Below are positions 7,494 through 16,117 of a DNA stretch of 64,000 nucleotides, one piece after another (the first letter of the stretch is position 1; the number at the start of each line of letters is the position of its first letter). The stretch is from Hydrogenophilus sp. GTDB taxonomy: Bacteria > Pseudomonadota > Gammaproteobacteria > Burkholderiales > Thiobacillaceae. The stretch spans positions 228,969 through 292,968 of the forward strand of contig DYFK01000001.1 in assembly GCA_020725265.1 (NCBI GenBank). Direction: 5' to 3'. The position numbers and the translations under genes were made by a program. The notes beneath the pieces were generated by a model, which worked only from the letters and a program-made list of their open reading frames with translations, was not told the origin of the DNA and searched no databases.

Positions 7494-9524
7494 ATGAACC
7501 TCAAGCCACTCGCACTCCTGCTCGCGTTGCCGCCCCTGACGGCGGCGGCCGAGCCACCCACCCTGGATTCCATCCTTGTCACCGCGTCGCGGCCGACGCT
7601 GGCGCCGCTCGACCTGAGCCGGACCGAGCCGATACCGGCGCGCGTCGATCTGGCCGACGCCCTGGCCACCCTGCCCGGCGCCGCCGTGGTCCGCAACGGC
7701 CCACTCACCGGGATCGCCCAGGTGCGCGGCCTGACCGGCGACCGCGTCGACATCCTGGTCGATGGCATGCGCATCACGCCCGCCTGTCCCAACCACATGG
7801 ACCCGCCCCTGCACTACGCCGGCGCCGCCGACACCGATGGTCTCCGGCTGATCGCCGGCACCACCCCGGTCTCCGCCGGGGGCGACAGCCTGGGCACCGC
7901 GATCCGGGTCGAAGCCCGGCGCCCCGAATTCAACGATGCCGCCGGCTGGCGTACCGGCGCCCGCCTAGGCGCCGGTTACAGCGGTGCCAACGATGGCTGG
8001 AATCTGGCGGCGGCCGCGACCCTGGCCAACGCCGACACCGCGCTTGGTTATGCCGGCGATCTGGCCCGCGCCGACGACCTGCGCTTTCCCGGTGGCCGGG
8101 TGCGCGCCAGTGGCTACGAACTGGAGCGCCACGTCTTCCGCTTCGCCCGTGCCACCGGCGCGGCCGGCCGTCTCGATGCCACGCTGGGCCGGCATCGCAC
8201 GCGCGACGCCGGAACGCCGGCGTTGCCGATGGACATGGTCGAGGACGATGCCGAGTGGTTCAACCTGGGCTGGCGTGGCCGTTTCGACGATACCCGCGTC
8301 GACGCGCGCGTCTACCGGCACGACATCGACCATCTGATGGACAACCACAGCCTGCGTCCGAACGCCGGCATGAAGATGAACGCGCCGGCCCAAAGCCGCG
8401 ACACCGGCGCCGCGCTGGCCTTCGACCGGCGGCTCGGCGATGGTCGCCTGCGCTATGGCGGCGAATGGCTGCGCAACGATTTCGACGCCTATCAATGGAA
8501 CGCCAGTACCGGCGCCTTCAACCAGGACATCCTGCGCGACGCGCGTCGCGAGCGCGCCGGTGCCTATGGCGAATGGGAAAGCAGCCTGGGAGCCTGGCTG
8601 GTCAACCTCGGCCTGCGCGCCGACCAGGTGCGCACCCGCGCCGGTCAGGTACGTTTCGGTCCGGCGCGCGCGCTCGCCACCAGCGCGGACGGCGTCGCCT
8701 TCAACAACGCCGACCGCGACCATCGTGATCTGAACTGGGACTGGAGCGTGCTCCTGCAATATCCCGCCAGCGCGCTGACCACTTACGAAATCGGTCTGGC
8801 GCGCAAGACCCGTTCGCCCAGTCGGCTGGAGCGCTACGAGTGGAGCCCGTTCAACGCCAGCGCCGGCCAGGCCGACAACAACCGCTATCTGGGCAACCGC
8901 GACCTCGATCCCGAAGTCGCGCACAGCCTGTCGGCCGGGATCGCCACCCGACTCGGCGACCACCGCCTGAAGGCGACCGCCTTCGTCCGCGCGGTCGACG
9001 ACTACATCGTCGGCGCGCCCTACGCGCACGCCAGCGGCAACGTGCTGCGCTACCAGAACCACGATGCCCGCTTCCACGGCATCGATGCCGAATGGCGCTA
9101 CGAAACCGGCGCCTGGCACGCCGCCGGCGTGCTCGGCCTGACGCGCGCGCGCGATCGCGACGCCGGCGACCTGCATCGCGTCGCGCCCGCGCGCCTGACC
9201 CTGGAAATCGGCCACCGGACCGAGGCATGGCAACACACCCTGCGCGCCCGCCTGGCGGCGCGCCAGGACAAGGTGGTCCGCTACGACCTGCCTGGCCTCA
9301 GCAACGAACCGGAAACGCCGGGCCATGGCGTGCTCGACTGGCATACCAGCTGGCAGCCGGGCAAGAACGCGCGCGTCGATTTCGGCATCGACAATCTGCT
9401 CGACAAGCTTTATTACGACCACCTCGGCGGCATCAACCGGGTCGCCGCCAGCGATGTCGCCGTCGGCGCCCGCCTGCCTGGCGCCGGTCGTTTCGCCTTT
9501 GTCCAACTGGAATGGAAACTGTGA
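7494..9524 (+). CDS. TonB-dependent copper receptor, OprC/NosA type
   Basis: A 676-residue outer-membrane receptor. A signal peptide (residues 1-19) is followed by a TonB-box-like DSILVTA (25-31), a plug domain and a 22-strand-type barrel ending in FVQLEWKL. The plug carries CPNHM (C98, M102), matching the CxxxM copper-binding motif of OprC, and the barrel has methionine clusters LPMDMVEDD and NAGMKMNAP that suit copper(I). OprC/NosA proteins take up copper, and NosA is linked to supplying nitrous oxide reductase. The neighbouring copper chaperone gene supports the call. An in-frame ATG at 7485 is possible; the weak GGGA before 7494 decides for the latter. Confidence 0.85.
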   Translation: MNLKPLALLLALPPLTAAAEPPTLDSILVTASRPTLAPLDLSRTEPIPARVDLADALATLPGAAVVRNGPLTGIAQVRGLTGDRVDILVDGMRITPACPNHMDPPLHYAGAADTDGLRLIAGTTPVSAGGDSLGTAIRVEARRPEFNDAAGWRTGARLGAGYSGANDGWNLAAAATLANADTALGYAGDLARADDLRFPGGRVRASGYELERHVFRFARATGAAGRLDATLGRHRTRDAGTPALPMDMVEDDAEWFNLGWRGRFDDTRVDARVYRHDIDHLMDNHSLRPNAGMKMNAPAQSRDTGAALAFDRRLGDGRLRYGGEWLRNDFDAYQWNASTGAFNQDILRDARRERAGAYGEWESSLGAWLVNLGLRADQVRTRAGQVRFGPARALATSADGVAFNNADRDHRDLNWDWSVLLQYPASALTTYEIGLARKTRSPSRLERYEWSPFNASAGQADNNRYLGNRDLDPEVAHSLSAGIATRLGDHRLKATAFVRAVDDYIVGAPYAHASGNVLRYQNHDARFHGIDAEWRYETGAWHAAGVLGLTRARDRDAGDLHRVAPARLTLEIGHRTEAWQHTLRARLAARQDKVVRYDLPGLSNEPETPGHGVLDWHTSWQPGKNARVDFGIDNLLDKLYYDHLGGINRVAASDVAVGARLPGAGRFAFVQLEWKL

Positions 9525-9535
9525 AGGAGTCCACC

Positions 9536-9985
9536 GTGAAATCCGCCCTCATCCTCGCCCTGATCGGCCTCGCCCTGGCCGCGCCCACCCATGCCGACAG
9601 CGTCAAGGTGGAGAACGCCTGGACCCGCGCGACCGCTCCCGGCCAACGCGTCGCCGGTGGCTTCATGGACCTGACCGCAGACGCCGACATGGCCCTGGTT
9701 GGCGGCGGCAGCGCGGTGTCCAACGAATTCGAGCTGCACACCATGAAGGTGGAGAACGGCGTCATGACCATGCGCCAGGTGCGTGAGATCGCGCTGCCCA
9801 AGGGCCAGACCATCCAGCTCAAGCCGGGCGGCCTGCACATCATGTTCATTGGCCTGAAGAAACAGCTCAAGGAAGGCGACGTGGCGCCGGTCGAGCTGAT
9901 CGTGCGTAGTGCCGACGGCCGGGAACAGACCCTGCGCGTCGACCTGCCAGTGCATCGGGGCAGCACGCCCACTCACCGACATTGA
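9536..9985 (+). CDS. PCu(A)C-family periplasmic copper chaperone
   Basis: A 149-residue exported protein. The GTG start is set by AAGGAG six bases upstream. A signal peptide ends near THA-DS. The mature domain holds the family's copper(I) motif: ELHTM, two further methionines in VMTMRQV, and GLHIM (the H(M)x10Mx21HxM pattern). PCu(A)C proteins deliver copper to the CuA or CuB centre of haem-copper oxidases, and in some species to nitrous oxide reductase. The C-terminus HRGSTPTHRH adds possible metal ligands. It lies 11 bases after the receptor and is presumably in the same operon. Confidence 0.92.
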   Translation: MKSALILALIGLALAAPTHADSVKVENAWTRATAPGQRVAGGFMDLTADADMALVGGGSAVSNEFELHTMKVENGVMTMRQVREIALPKGQTIQLKPGGLHIMFIGLKKQLKEGDVAPVELIVRSADGREQTLRVDLPVHRGSTPTHRH

Positions 9986-9999
9986 TCCGGCACGGACGC

Positions 10000-10027
10000 G
10001 AAAAAGCCGGCTTTAGCCGGCTTTTTC
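10000..10027. terminator. Bidirectional terminator between the PCu(A)C gene and phoU
   Basis: AAAAAGCCGGC-TTTA-GCCGGCTTTTT, a symmetrical stem flanked by A and T runs, in a convergent intergenic gap; it can serve both strands. Confidence 0.88.
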
Positions 10028-10048
10028 GTCGGACCGGGGGCGCGTCGG

Positions 10049-10750
10049 TTACTGCAATTCGCGCTCCAGTTCCTCGATGGTGGTATGGCGGACATCCTTG
10101 CCCTTGACCATGAACACCACGTATTCCGACATGTTCTTGGCGTGGTCGCCGATGCGCTCGATGGCCTTGACCACGAACAACAGGTCGATGAAGGTCGAGA
10201 TGGTGCGCGGGTCTTCCATCATGAACGTGATCAGATGGCGCGTGATCAGGTGGAATTCCTCGTCCACCTCGATGTCCTGTCGCGCGACGTCGCCGGCGCA
10301 GGAGGCATCCAGCCGGGCGAAGGCGTCGAGCGATTCGCGCAGCATCTTGGTGACCAGCCCGGCCATGTAACGAATCTCGTTGTAGCGCGGGGTCAGGATG
10401 CGGTCGCTCTCATAGACGTTGATCGCCAGGCGCGCGATCTTGGCCGCTTCGTCGCCGATGCGTTCGAGATCGGTGATGGTCTTGATGATGGTCAGGATCA
10501 TGCGCAGATCGATGGCCGCCGGCTGACGCAGCGCGATGATGTGGGTGCAGGCGCTGTCGGCGGCCACTTCCATCGCGTTGACCTTGTGGTCGTTGGCGAC
10601 CACCTCCTCGGCCAGCTTGGTATTGCCGGAAATCAGGGCCTCCACCGCCTTGTTGACCTGCTCCTCGACCAGCCCGCCCATTTCCAGCACGCGCGCGCGT
10701 ACCGCCTCCAGGTCGGCATCGAATTGTTTTAGTGTGTGTTCACCGGGCAT
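10049..10750 (-). CDS. phoU: Phosphate signalling protein PhoU
   Basis: A 233-residue all-helical cytoplasmic protein made of two PhoU repeats. The conserved acidic/metal motifs are visible in each half: ERIGDEAAKIARL (first) and ERIGDHAKNMSEYVVF (second). PhoU links the PstSCAB transporter to PhoR and keeps the Pho response off when phosphate is ample. Here it stands alone, away from pst genes, but about 4.6 kb from phoB-phoR in the same window. GGAG lies eight bases before the ATG, and TATAAT (minus strand, 10795-10800) is a good -10. Confidence 0.95.
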   Translation of the reverse strand: MPGEHTLKQFDADLEAVRARVLEMGGLVEEQVNKAVEALISGNTKLAEEVVANDHKVNAMEVAADSACTHIIALRQPAAIDLRMILTIIKTITDLERIGDEAAKIARLAINVYESDRILTPRYNEIRYMAGLVTKMLRESLDAFARLDASCAGDVARQDIEVDEEFHLITRHLITFMMEDPRTISTFIDLLFVVKAIERIGDHAKNMSEYVVFMVKGKDVRHTTIEELERELQ

Positions 10751-10794
10751 CGTCTCTTCTCCATCGATTGCCGCGCGGACGGCGGCGTGGACGG

Positions 10795-10800
10795 ATTATA
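10795..10800 (-). promoter_or_regulatory. Predicted -10 element of phoU
   Basis: Perfect TATAAT on the minus strand, 45 bases before the phoU ATG. No good -35 is present at 17 bases; an A-rich stretch lies there instead, so activation by a regulator (possibly PhoB) is plausible. Confidence 0.4.
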
Positions 10801-10822
10801 GGCAGCCGATATGCGCTTTTTA

Positions 10823-11266
10823 TTACATCTCGGTGACAAATGGCACGGCCAGACGGAGTCCGTCGACATTCAGGTTCATCACCCAATCGCGCCGACCGGT
10901 GACGCATACCGGCAGGGTGACGCGAGCCCGGAACACGCCATCCGGATCGGCGCGCAGGGTATACAGATTGAAACCCATGTCCATGCCTTCCATGGTGAAG
11001 CTGGCCTCGACCTTGCGCGCGTCGGCGGCTTTCACCCAGATGTCGAACGGCTGCAATGGCCGCGGTTGGCCGTCGATGCCGAGTTCGATGTCCGCCGCCT
11101 CCAGGCGCGCGCCGCAGCCCCGCGCCGTTGCCAGACACTCGACCACGGTCTCGGCGACCGGCGGCTGGCGACCATGCCAGACCACCACGGCAACGGCCGC
11201 CGCGATCGCCAATGGCAGCAGCGGCAACCACTTGGAACCCGCGCGCGGCGTCGTTTCCCGGTTCAT
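10823..11266 (-). CDS. Membrane-anchored protein with a Met-rich motif, function unknown
   Basis: A 147-residue protein with one N-terminal membrane anchor (about residues 14-30) and a periplasmic domain predicted to be beta-rich. It contains FTMEGMDMGFN, reminiscent of the methionine motifs of FixH/YtkA-like proteins, and a conserved-looking cysteine pair in VECLATARGCGA. A link to copper or oxidase assembly is only a guess from these residues and from the copper genes about 1 kb away. Its ATG overlaps the upstream nudix-thiE stop in an ATGA, so it ends the ubiK-nudix operon on the minus strand. Confidence 0.65.
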   Translation of the reverse strand: MNRETTPRAGSKWLPLLPLAIAAAVAVVVWHGRQPPVAETVVECLATARGCGARLEAADIELGIDGQPRPLQPFDIWVKAADARKVEASFTMEGMDMGFNLYTLRADPDGVFRARVTLPVCVTGRRDWVMNLNVDGLRLAVPFVTEM

Positions 11267-12195
11267 CGCCAGGCCTGGCTTTTCAACGCGACCCCGTGCG
11301 CGCCATGGCCACGGGCGGTATCCAGATCGGCCATGCCGAGCCCACCCAGGGCAAACACCGGCAGCGGGCAGTCGCGCAGCAGTTCGCGGAACCGGTCCCA
11401 GCCAAGCGTGGCGGCGCCGGGATGACTGGCGGTCGGCAGAACCGGGCTCAACACCACGAAATCGAGTTCCAGCGCCGCCGCCCGCGCCAGTTCCCCGGCA
11501 TCGTGACAGGACGCGGCCACCCATTCCAGTTCGGGCCGTCTGGTCAGCCCGGCCAGTTGCGCCGAGGTCAGCTGGACGCCGGCGCCCAGCCGCTCTGCCA
11601 GGTCGATGTCGCCGTTCAGCATGAGGATGGCGCCGGCCTCGCGGCAGAGATCGGCAACCCGTTCCGCCAGGGCGGTGAACGCCGGCGCCGGCATCGATTT
11701 CTCGCGCAACTGGACCAGGCCCAGTCCCTGTTCCAGACGCCTGCTCAGACGCTCCAGGAAAACCTCGACACCAAGTTTGTCGGCCTCCGAGATCGCGTAT
11801 TCGAGTGGCAGCCGCAACGCCTTCAGGATCGGCCCGTTGGCCGGCAGGATGGGATCGACCTCGGGTGCCCGGGCCTGCGTCCAGGCCAGCGTCTGGCCTT
11901 CATGCGGATGCGGGTCGCCACGCCAGTCGGTAACCCGGAAAAAGCGCAGCATGACCCTCGCGTGCGGGTAGACGAAGGCGCGATTCAGCCAGGGCCAGGC
12001 GCGCACCGCCTCGATGCCGAGCTCCTCGCGCAACTCCCGCTTCAGCGCCGCCATCGGCGACTCGCCCACCTCGATCTTGCCGCCAGGAAACTCCCACCAG
12101 CCGGCGTAGACCTTGTCCATCGGACGACTCGCCATCAGGAACATGCCGTCCGCCCGCTCGATGACGGCGACGGCGACTTCCACCACCGGATTCAT
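11263..12195 (-). CDS. MutT nudix hydrolase fused to a ThiE/TenI-like domain
   Basis: A 310-residue two-domain protein. Residues about 1-130 form a MutT-type nudix domain with an intact nudix box, [20 protein letters not shown] followed by ELGIEA, expected to hydrolyse 8-oxo-dGTP. Residues about 135-310 form a TIM-barrel domain like thiamine-phosphate synthase/TenI, with [21 protein letters not shown] and a phosphate-binding [11 protein letters not shown]. This fusion is known in beta- and gammaproteobacteria; the role of the second domain is not settled. The gene sits between ubiK and the membrane-anchored protein, overlapping both by ATGA. Confidence 0.85.
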   Translation of the reverse strand: MNPVVEVAVAVIERADGMFLMASRPMDKVYAGWWEFPGGKIEVGESPMAALKRELREELGIEAVRAWPWLNRAFVYPHARVMLRFFRVTDWRGDPHPHEGQTLAWTQARAPEVDPILPANGPILKALRLPLEYAISEADKLGVEVFLERLSRRLEQGLGLVQLREKSMPAPAFTALAERVADLCREAGAILMLNGDIDLAERLGAGVQLTSAQLAGLTRRPELEWVAASCHDAGELARAAALELDFVVLSPVLPTASHPGAATLGWDRFRELLRDCPLPVFALGGLGMADLDTARGHGAHGVALKSQAWR

Positions 12196-12458
12196 CGGCC
12201 TGCGTCGTCGGCCGTGTCCACGCCCGCCGCGTCCGCCTCCAACCTGGCCAGGCGCGTTTCCAGCTCGCGCAGACGATCGCGGGTGCGCGCCAGCACCTCG
12301 GTCTGCACGTCGAATTCCTCGCGGGTGACCAGATCGAGTCGCGAAAGCCAGGCCGCCAGGGCGGCCTTGAGGTTCTTCTCGATGTCGCGGGCCGGGCTCA
12401 TGGCCAGGACTTCCGAGACCTTGCCGGCCATTTCGCGGGCGAGTTCCTGATTCAACAC
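12192..12458 (-). CDS. ubiK: UbiK (YqiC/BMFP) ubiquinone biosynthesis accessory factor
   Basis: An 88-residue coiled-coil protein. The GTG start (reading [10 protein letters not shown]) is set by GGAG eight bases upstream and by family alignment; longer upstream reading is spurious. The middle [19 protein letters not shown] and C-terminal heptads match the BMFP family, which helps the Ubi hydroxylase complex and associates with membranes. It lies upstream of and divergent from the TorF-glnK-amtB genes, an order frequent in betaproteobacteria. Confidence 0.9.
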   Translation of the reverse strand: MLNQELAREMAGKVSEVLAMSPARDIEKNLKAALAAWLSRLDLVTREEFDVQTEVLARTRDRLRELETRLARLEADAAGVDTADDAGR

Positions 12459-12563
12459 GGTCGATTCTCCAATCCAGGCATGCAACCCGGGCAGTGTATC
12501 AAGGCGCGCCGACGGTCGCCGGAGCCAAGTCGGTGCGCGACCGGAAGTCATCGCACCAATCCA

Positions 12564-12582
12564 GTGCGCCAGGCCGGTGCAC
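12564..12582. promoter_or_regulatory. NtrC-like binding site upstream of the TorF-glnK-amtB promoter
   Basis: GTGCGCC-AGGCC-GGTGCAC, an inverted repeat with one mismatch in 7-bp arms, close to the NtrC pattern GCACC-N5-GGTGC. It lies about 50 bases upstream of the sigma-54 -24 element. A further GGTGCG...CGCACC pair occurs just upstream (about 12532-12557). Confidence 0.55.
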
Positions 12583-12630
12583 GCCCTGAAGAACAAGAAT
12601 AACCATTTGATTTATTTGATTTAATCAACA

Positions 12631-12646
12631 TGGCACAGGAAATGCT
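12631..12646 (+). promoter_or_regulatory. Sigma-54 promoter of TorF-glnK-amtB
   Basis: TGGCACAGGAAATGCT fits the TGGCAC-N5-TTGCW consensus with one mismatch (A for the first T), and the GG and GC dinucleotides are at the required spacing. It is 49 bases upstream of the TorF start. Confidence 0.75.
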
Positions 12647-12694
12647 GATAGCGGACGTGCACTTGCACCCACTCACTTTCTTATGGAGATTCCG

Positions 12695-13390
12695 ATGAAA
12701 AAGCTCGTTCAAGTCCTCGCGCTTTCCGGCCTGGTCGGCGTACCCGCCATCGCCCTGGCCGACAGTCCGCACAGCATCAGCGGCAACCTGGGCCTGGTCA
12801 GTGACTATGCCTTCCGGGGTGTCTCCCAGACCAATGAAGATCCGGCTGTCCAGGGGGGCTTCGACTACGCCCACGCGAGCGGCTTCTACCTCGGCACCTG
12901 GGCCTCGAACGTCGACGGCGGCCTGTATCCCGGCGCCAGCATGGAATGGGATTTCTACGGCGGCTACAGCGGCACCATTTCCGATGACCTCGGCTACAAC
13001 GTCGGCCTGCTCAAGTACTACTACCCGGGCAACGACATCGATGCCGATACCCTGGAAGCCTACGCCGGCGTGACCTGGAAATGGCTCAACGTGAAACTGT
13101 CCTACGCGCTGTCCGACAGCCTGTTCGGCGTCACCGACGCGGACGGCTCCACCTATCTTGAAACCAACCTGAACTTCGACCTGCCGGCCGGCTTCGCGCT
13201 GACCCTGCACTACGGCATGACCGACGTGCGCGGCAAGAATGCCGATGGCCTCGACTACGACGACTGGAAGATCGGCGTCAGCAAGGAAATTGGCGGCTTC
13301 AACGTTGGCCTGGCCTACGTCGACACCGACATCAAGGGCTGCAAGATCTGCGACGACCGCCTGGTTCTGAGCGTCGGCAAATCCTTCTGA
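12695..13390 (+). CDS. TorF-family outer-membrane porin-like protein
   Basis: A 231-residue beta-barrel protein. The ATG at 12695 is preferred to 12683 because GGAG precedes it by seven bases and a clean signal peptide results (cut near ALA-DS). The mature start, GNLGLVSDYAFRGVSQT, is the hallmark of the TIGR02001/TorF family of putative porins, and alternating aromatic strands continue to the terminal LVLSVGKSF, ending in Phe as outer-membrane proteins do. Neighbouring glnK-amtB and shared nitrogen-type promoter suggest a role in uptake of a nitrogen compound, but no substrate is proven. Confidence 0.85.
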   Translation: MKKLVQVLALSGLVGVPAIALADSPHSISGNLGLVSDYAFRGVSQTNEDPAVQGGFDYAHASGFYLGTWASNVDGGLYPGASMEWDFYGGYSGTISDDLGYNVGLLKYYYPGNDIDADTLEAYAGVTWKWLNVKLSYALSDSLFGVTDADGSTYLETNLNFDLPAGFALTLHYGMTDVRGKNADGLDYDDWKIGVSKEIGGFNVGLAYVDTDIKGCKICDDRLVLSVGKSF

Positions 13391-13393
13391 TGA

Positions 13394-13777
<384 letters not shown>

Positions 13778-13789
13778 GGAGGAACGAAC

Positions 13790-15205
13790 ATGAAACGCCT
13801 TATCGCAAGTCTGTTGATGTTCGGCGCGCTCGGCCTGTCCGGCGTGACGCTGGCCGAGGAGCCGATGCCGGTGGCGGAAGCCGTCGAGGCGGTGGAAGCG
13901 GTGGTCGAGGAAGCCGCGCCGATGGCGGCGGAAGCCGCGCCCGAGGAAGCGCCCGCCGCGGAACCGGTGCCCGACAAGGGCGACACCGCCTGGATGATGC
14001 TGTCGACGCTGCTGGTCGTGCTGATGATCGTGCCCGGCCTGGCGCTGTTCTACGGCGGCCTGGTACGCGCCAAGAACATGCTGTCGGTGCTCAGCCAGGT
14101 GTTCGCCATCTTCTGCATGATCTCCATCCTCTGGGTGATCTACGGCTATTCGCTGGCGTTCGGCGATGGTGGCGGGCTCAACTGGATGATCGGTGATCTT
14201 TCCAAGATGTTCCTGGCCGGCATCACGCCCGACAGCACCGCCGCCACCTTCACCGATGGCGTGGTCATCCCGGAACTGTCCTTCGTCGCCTTCCAGCTCA
14301 CTTTCGCGGCGATCACCACCGCCCTGATCGTCGGCGGCTTCGCGGAACGCATCAAGTTCAGCGCGTTGCTGGTGTTCTCGGCGCTGTGGTTCACCTTCTC
14401 CTACCTGCCGATGGCGCACATGGTCTGGGCGACCGGTGGCTTCCTGTTCGAGAAAGGCGACCTGGACTTCGCCGGCGGCACCGTCGTCCACATCAACGCC
14501 GGCATCGCCGCGCTGGTGGGTGCCCTGGTGATCGGCAAGCGTGTCGGTTACGGCCGCGATCCGATGCCGCCGCACAACCTGCCGATGACCATGATCGGTG
14601 CTTCCCTGCTGTGGGTGGGCTGGTTCGGCTTCAACGCCGGCTCCAACCTGGAAGCCACCGGCGGCGCGGCGCTGGCCCTGCTCAACACCATCGTCGCCAC
14701 CGCCGGCGCCGGCCTGGCCTGGATGTTCGCGGAATGGCTGCTCAAGGGTAAGCCGTCGATGCTCGGCGTCACTTCCGGCGCCATCGCCGGCTTGGTCGCG
14801 GTGACTCCGGCGGCCGGCCTGATCGGCCCGATGGGCGCGATCCTCCTGGGCGGCATCGCCGGCGTGGTCTGCCTGTGGGGCGTCACCAGCCTGAAGAAGT
14901 CGCTCGGCTACGACGAATCGCTGGACGTGTTCGGCATTCACGGCATCGGCGGCATCATCGGCGCCATCGGCACCGGCATCCTGGTGTCCCCGGCCCTGGG
15001 TGGCGTCGGCGTCGACGACTACAGCATGGGCGGTCAGGTCATGACCCAGACCCTGGGCGTGCTGGTCGCGGTGTTCTGGTCCGGCGTGGTCAGCTTCATC
15101 CTGTTCAAGCTGGTCGACATGACCATGGGCCTGCGCGTGCCGGAAGAACAGGAACGCGAGGGTCTCGACACCGCCACCCACGGCGAACGGGCCTACAACA
15201 ACTGA
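13790..15205 (+). CDS. amtB: Ammonium transporter AmtB
   Basis: A 471-residue Amt/Rh channel. The N-terminus has a signal peptide (to about residue 22) and an unusual 40-residue Glu/Ala/Pro-rich stretch before the first of eleven membrane helices. The channel hallmarks are present: GDTAWMM, YGGLVRAKN, the D and F of the outer vestibule, FAGGTVVHINAG with the first pore histidine, and DVFGIHGIGGIIG with the second. It moves ammonia/ammonium inward and is blocked by GlnK at the cytoplasmic side when nitrogen is plentiful. It ends the sigma-54-controlled operon before a strong terminator. Confidence 0.95.
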   Translation: MKRLIASLLMFGALGLSGVTLAEEPMPVAEAVEAVEAVVEEAAPMAAEAAPEEAPAAEPVPDKGDTAWMMLSTLLVVLMIVPGLALFYGGLVRAKNMLSVLSQVFAIFCMISILWVIYGYSLAFGDGGGLNWMIGDLSKMFLAGITPDSTAATFTDGVVIPELSFVAFQLTFAAITTALIVGGFAERIKFSALLVFSALWFTFSYLPMAHMVWATGGFLFEKGDLDFAGGTVVHINAGIAALVGALVIGKRVGYGRDPMPPHNLPMTMIGASLLWVGWFGFNAGSNLEATGGAALALLNTIVATAGAGLAWMFAEWLLKGKPSMLGVTSGAIAGLVAVTPAAGLIGPMGAILLGGIAGVVCLWGVTSLKKSLGYDESLDVFGIHGIGGIIGAIGTGILVSPALGGVGVDDYSMGGQVMTQTLGVLVAVFWSGVVSFILFKLVDMTMGLRVPEEQEREGLDTATHGERAYNN

Positions 15206-15243
15206 TCGTCCAACCCCATCCATCTCACCCACCAGTGAGTTCA

Positions 15244-15268
15244 GGGCGCCTCCGGGCGCCCTTTTTTT
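15244..15268 (+). terminator. Intrinsic terminator after amtB
   Basis: GGGCGCC-TCC-GGGCGCCC hairpin followed by seven T residues, 40 bases past the amtB stop. Confidence 0.88.
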
Positions 15269-15299
15269 CGCCCCCGTCCGGACGCCGGAACCGGCCACG

Positions 15300-15332
15300 C
15301 TGTCACGAAAGCTTCATCCAACCGTCATAACA
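15300..15332 (+). promoter_or_regulatory. Pho box upstream of phoB
   Basis: Three 11-base direct-repeat units, each a 7-base PhoB half-site plus an A-rich 4-base spacer: CTGTCAC-GAAA, GCTTCAT-CCAA, CCGTCAT-AACA. The pattern matches the classical Pho box (CTGTCAT repeats) and predicts autoregulation of phoB-phoR. Confidence 0.75.
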
Positions 15333-15363
15333 TGACCGCCGATCCCCTCATACGGAGGCAGAC

Positions 15364-16056
15364 ATGGCCGCCACCATCCTCGTCATCGAAGACGAACCCG
15401 GAATTCAGGAAGTCCTCAAATTCAATCTCGGCCAGCACGGTCACGATGTGCTGGTCGCCACCGACGCCGACGAAGCCAACCGGCTCCTGCAGGGCGCGCT
15501 GCCCGATCTGATCCTGCTCGACTGGATGCTGCCGGGCATGTCCGGCATCGATTTCGCGCGCCGGTTGCGCGCCGATCACCGGCTCAAGGACATCCCGATC
15601 ATCATGCTCACCGCGCGCTCCGAGGAACGCGACAAGATCCAGGGCCTGGAGACCGGCGCCGACGACTACATCACCAAGCCGTTCAGCCCGCGCGAACTGA
15701 TGGCCCGGATCAAGGCGGTGCTGCGCCGACGGGCACCGCAAATGACCGAGGATCTGGTCGAGATCGAGGGCCTCAGGCTGGATCCGGTCTCGCACCGGGT
15801 GCATGGCGACCAGACGCCGCTCGAACTCGGCCCGACCGAATTCCGGCTCTTGCATTTCCTGATGACCCATCCGGAACGGGTCTACTCGCGCTCGCAACTG
15901 CTCGACCAGGTCTGGGGCGATCATGTCTTCGTCGAGGAACGCACCGTCGACGTGCACATCCGCCGCCTGCGCTCGGCGCTGGAACCGAGTGGCCACGATC
16001 GCCTGATCCAGACCGTGCGCGGCTCCGGTTACCGGCTATCGGCACTGCCGGGCTGA
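15364..16056 (+). CDS. phoB: Phosphate regulon response regulator PhoB
   Basis: A 230-residue OmpR-family regulator. The receiver has acidic residues at 10-11, phospho-acceptor D53 in LLDWMLPG and K in [10 protein letters not shown]. The winged-helix domain (from about 130) contains [22 protein letters not shown], typical of PhoB, and [14 protein letters not shown]. It activates phosphate-scavenging genes when PhoR phosphorylates it. Directly upstream are a GGAGG ribosome site and the Pho box; phoR follows 61 bases downstream. Confidence 0.96.
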   Translation: MAATILVIEDEPGIQEVLKFNLGQHGHDVLVATDADEANRLLQGALPDLILLDWMLPGMSGIDFARRLRADHRLKDIPIIMLTARSEERDKIQGLETGADDYITKPFSPRELMARIKAVLRRRAPQMTEDLVEIEGLRLDPVSHRVHGDQTPLELGPTEFRLLHFLMTHPERVYSRSQLLDQVWGDHVFVEERTVDVHIRRLRSALEPSGHDRLIQTVRGSGYRLSALPG

Positions 16057-16117
16057 CCGCGCCGGTCGCCGCCGCTCGGCTAGAATCCGGCATTCCCCTC
16101 CCGGCCCTCGAACCCGC

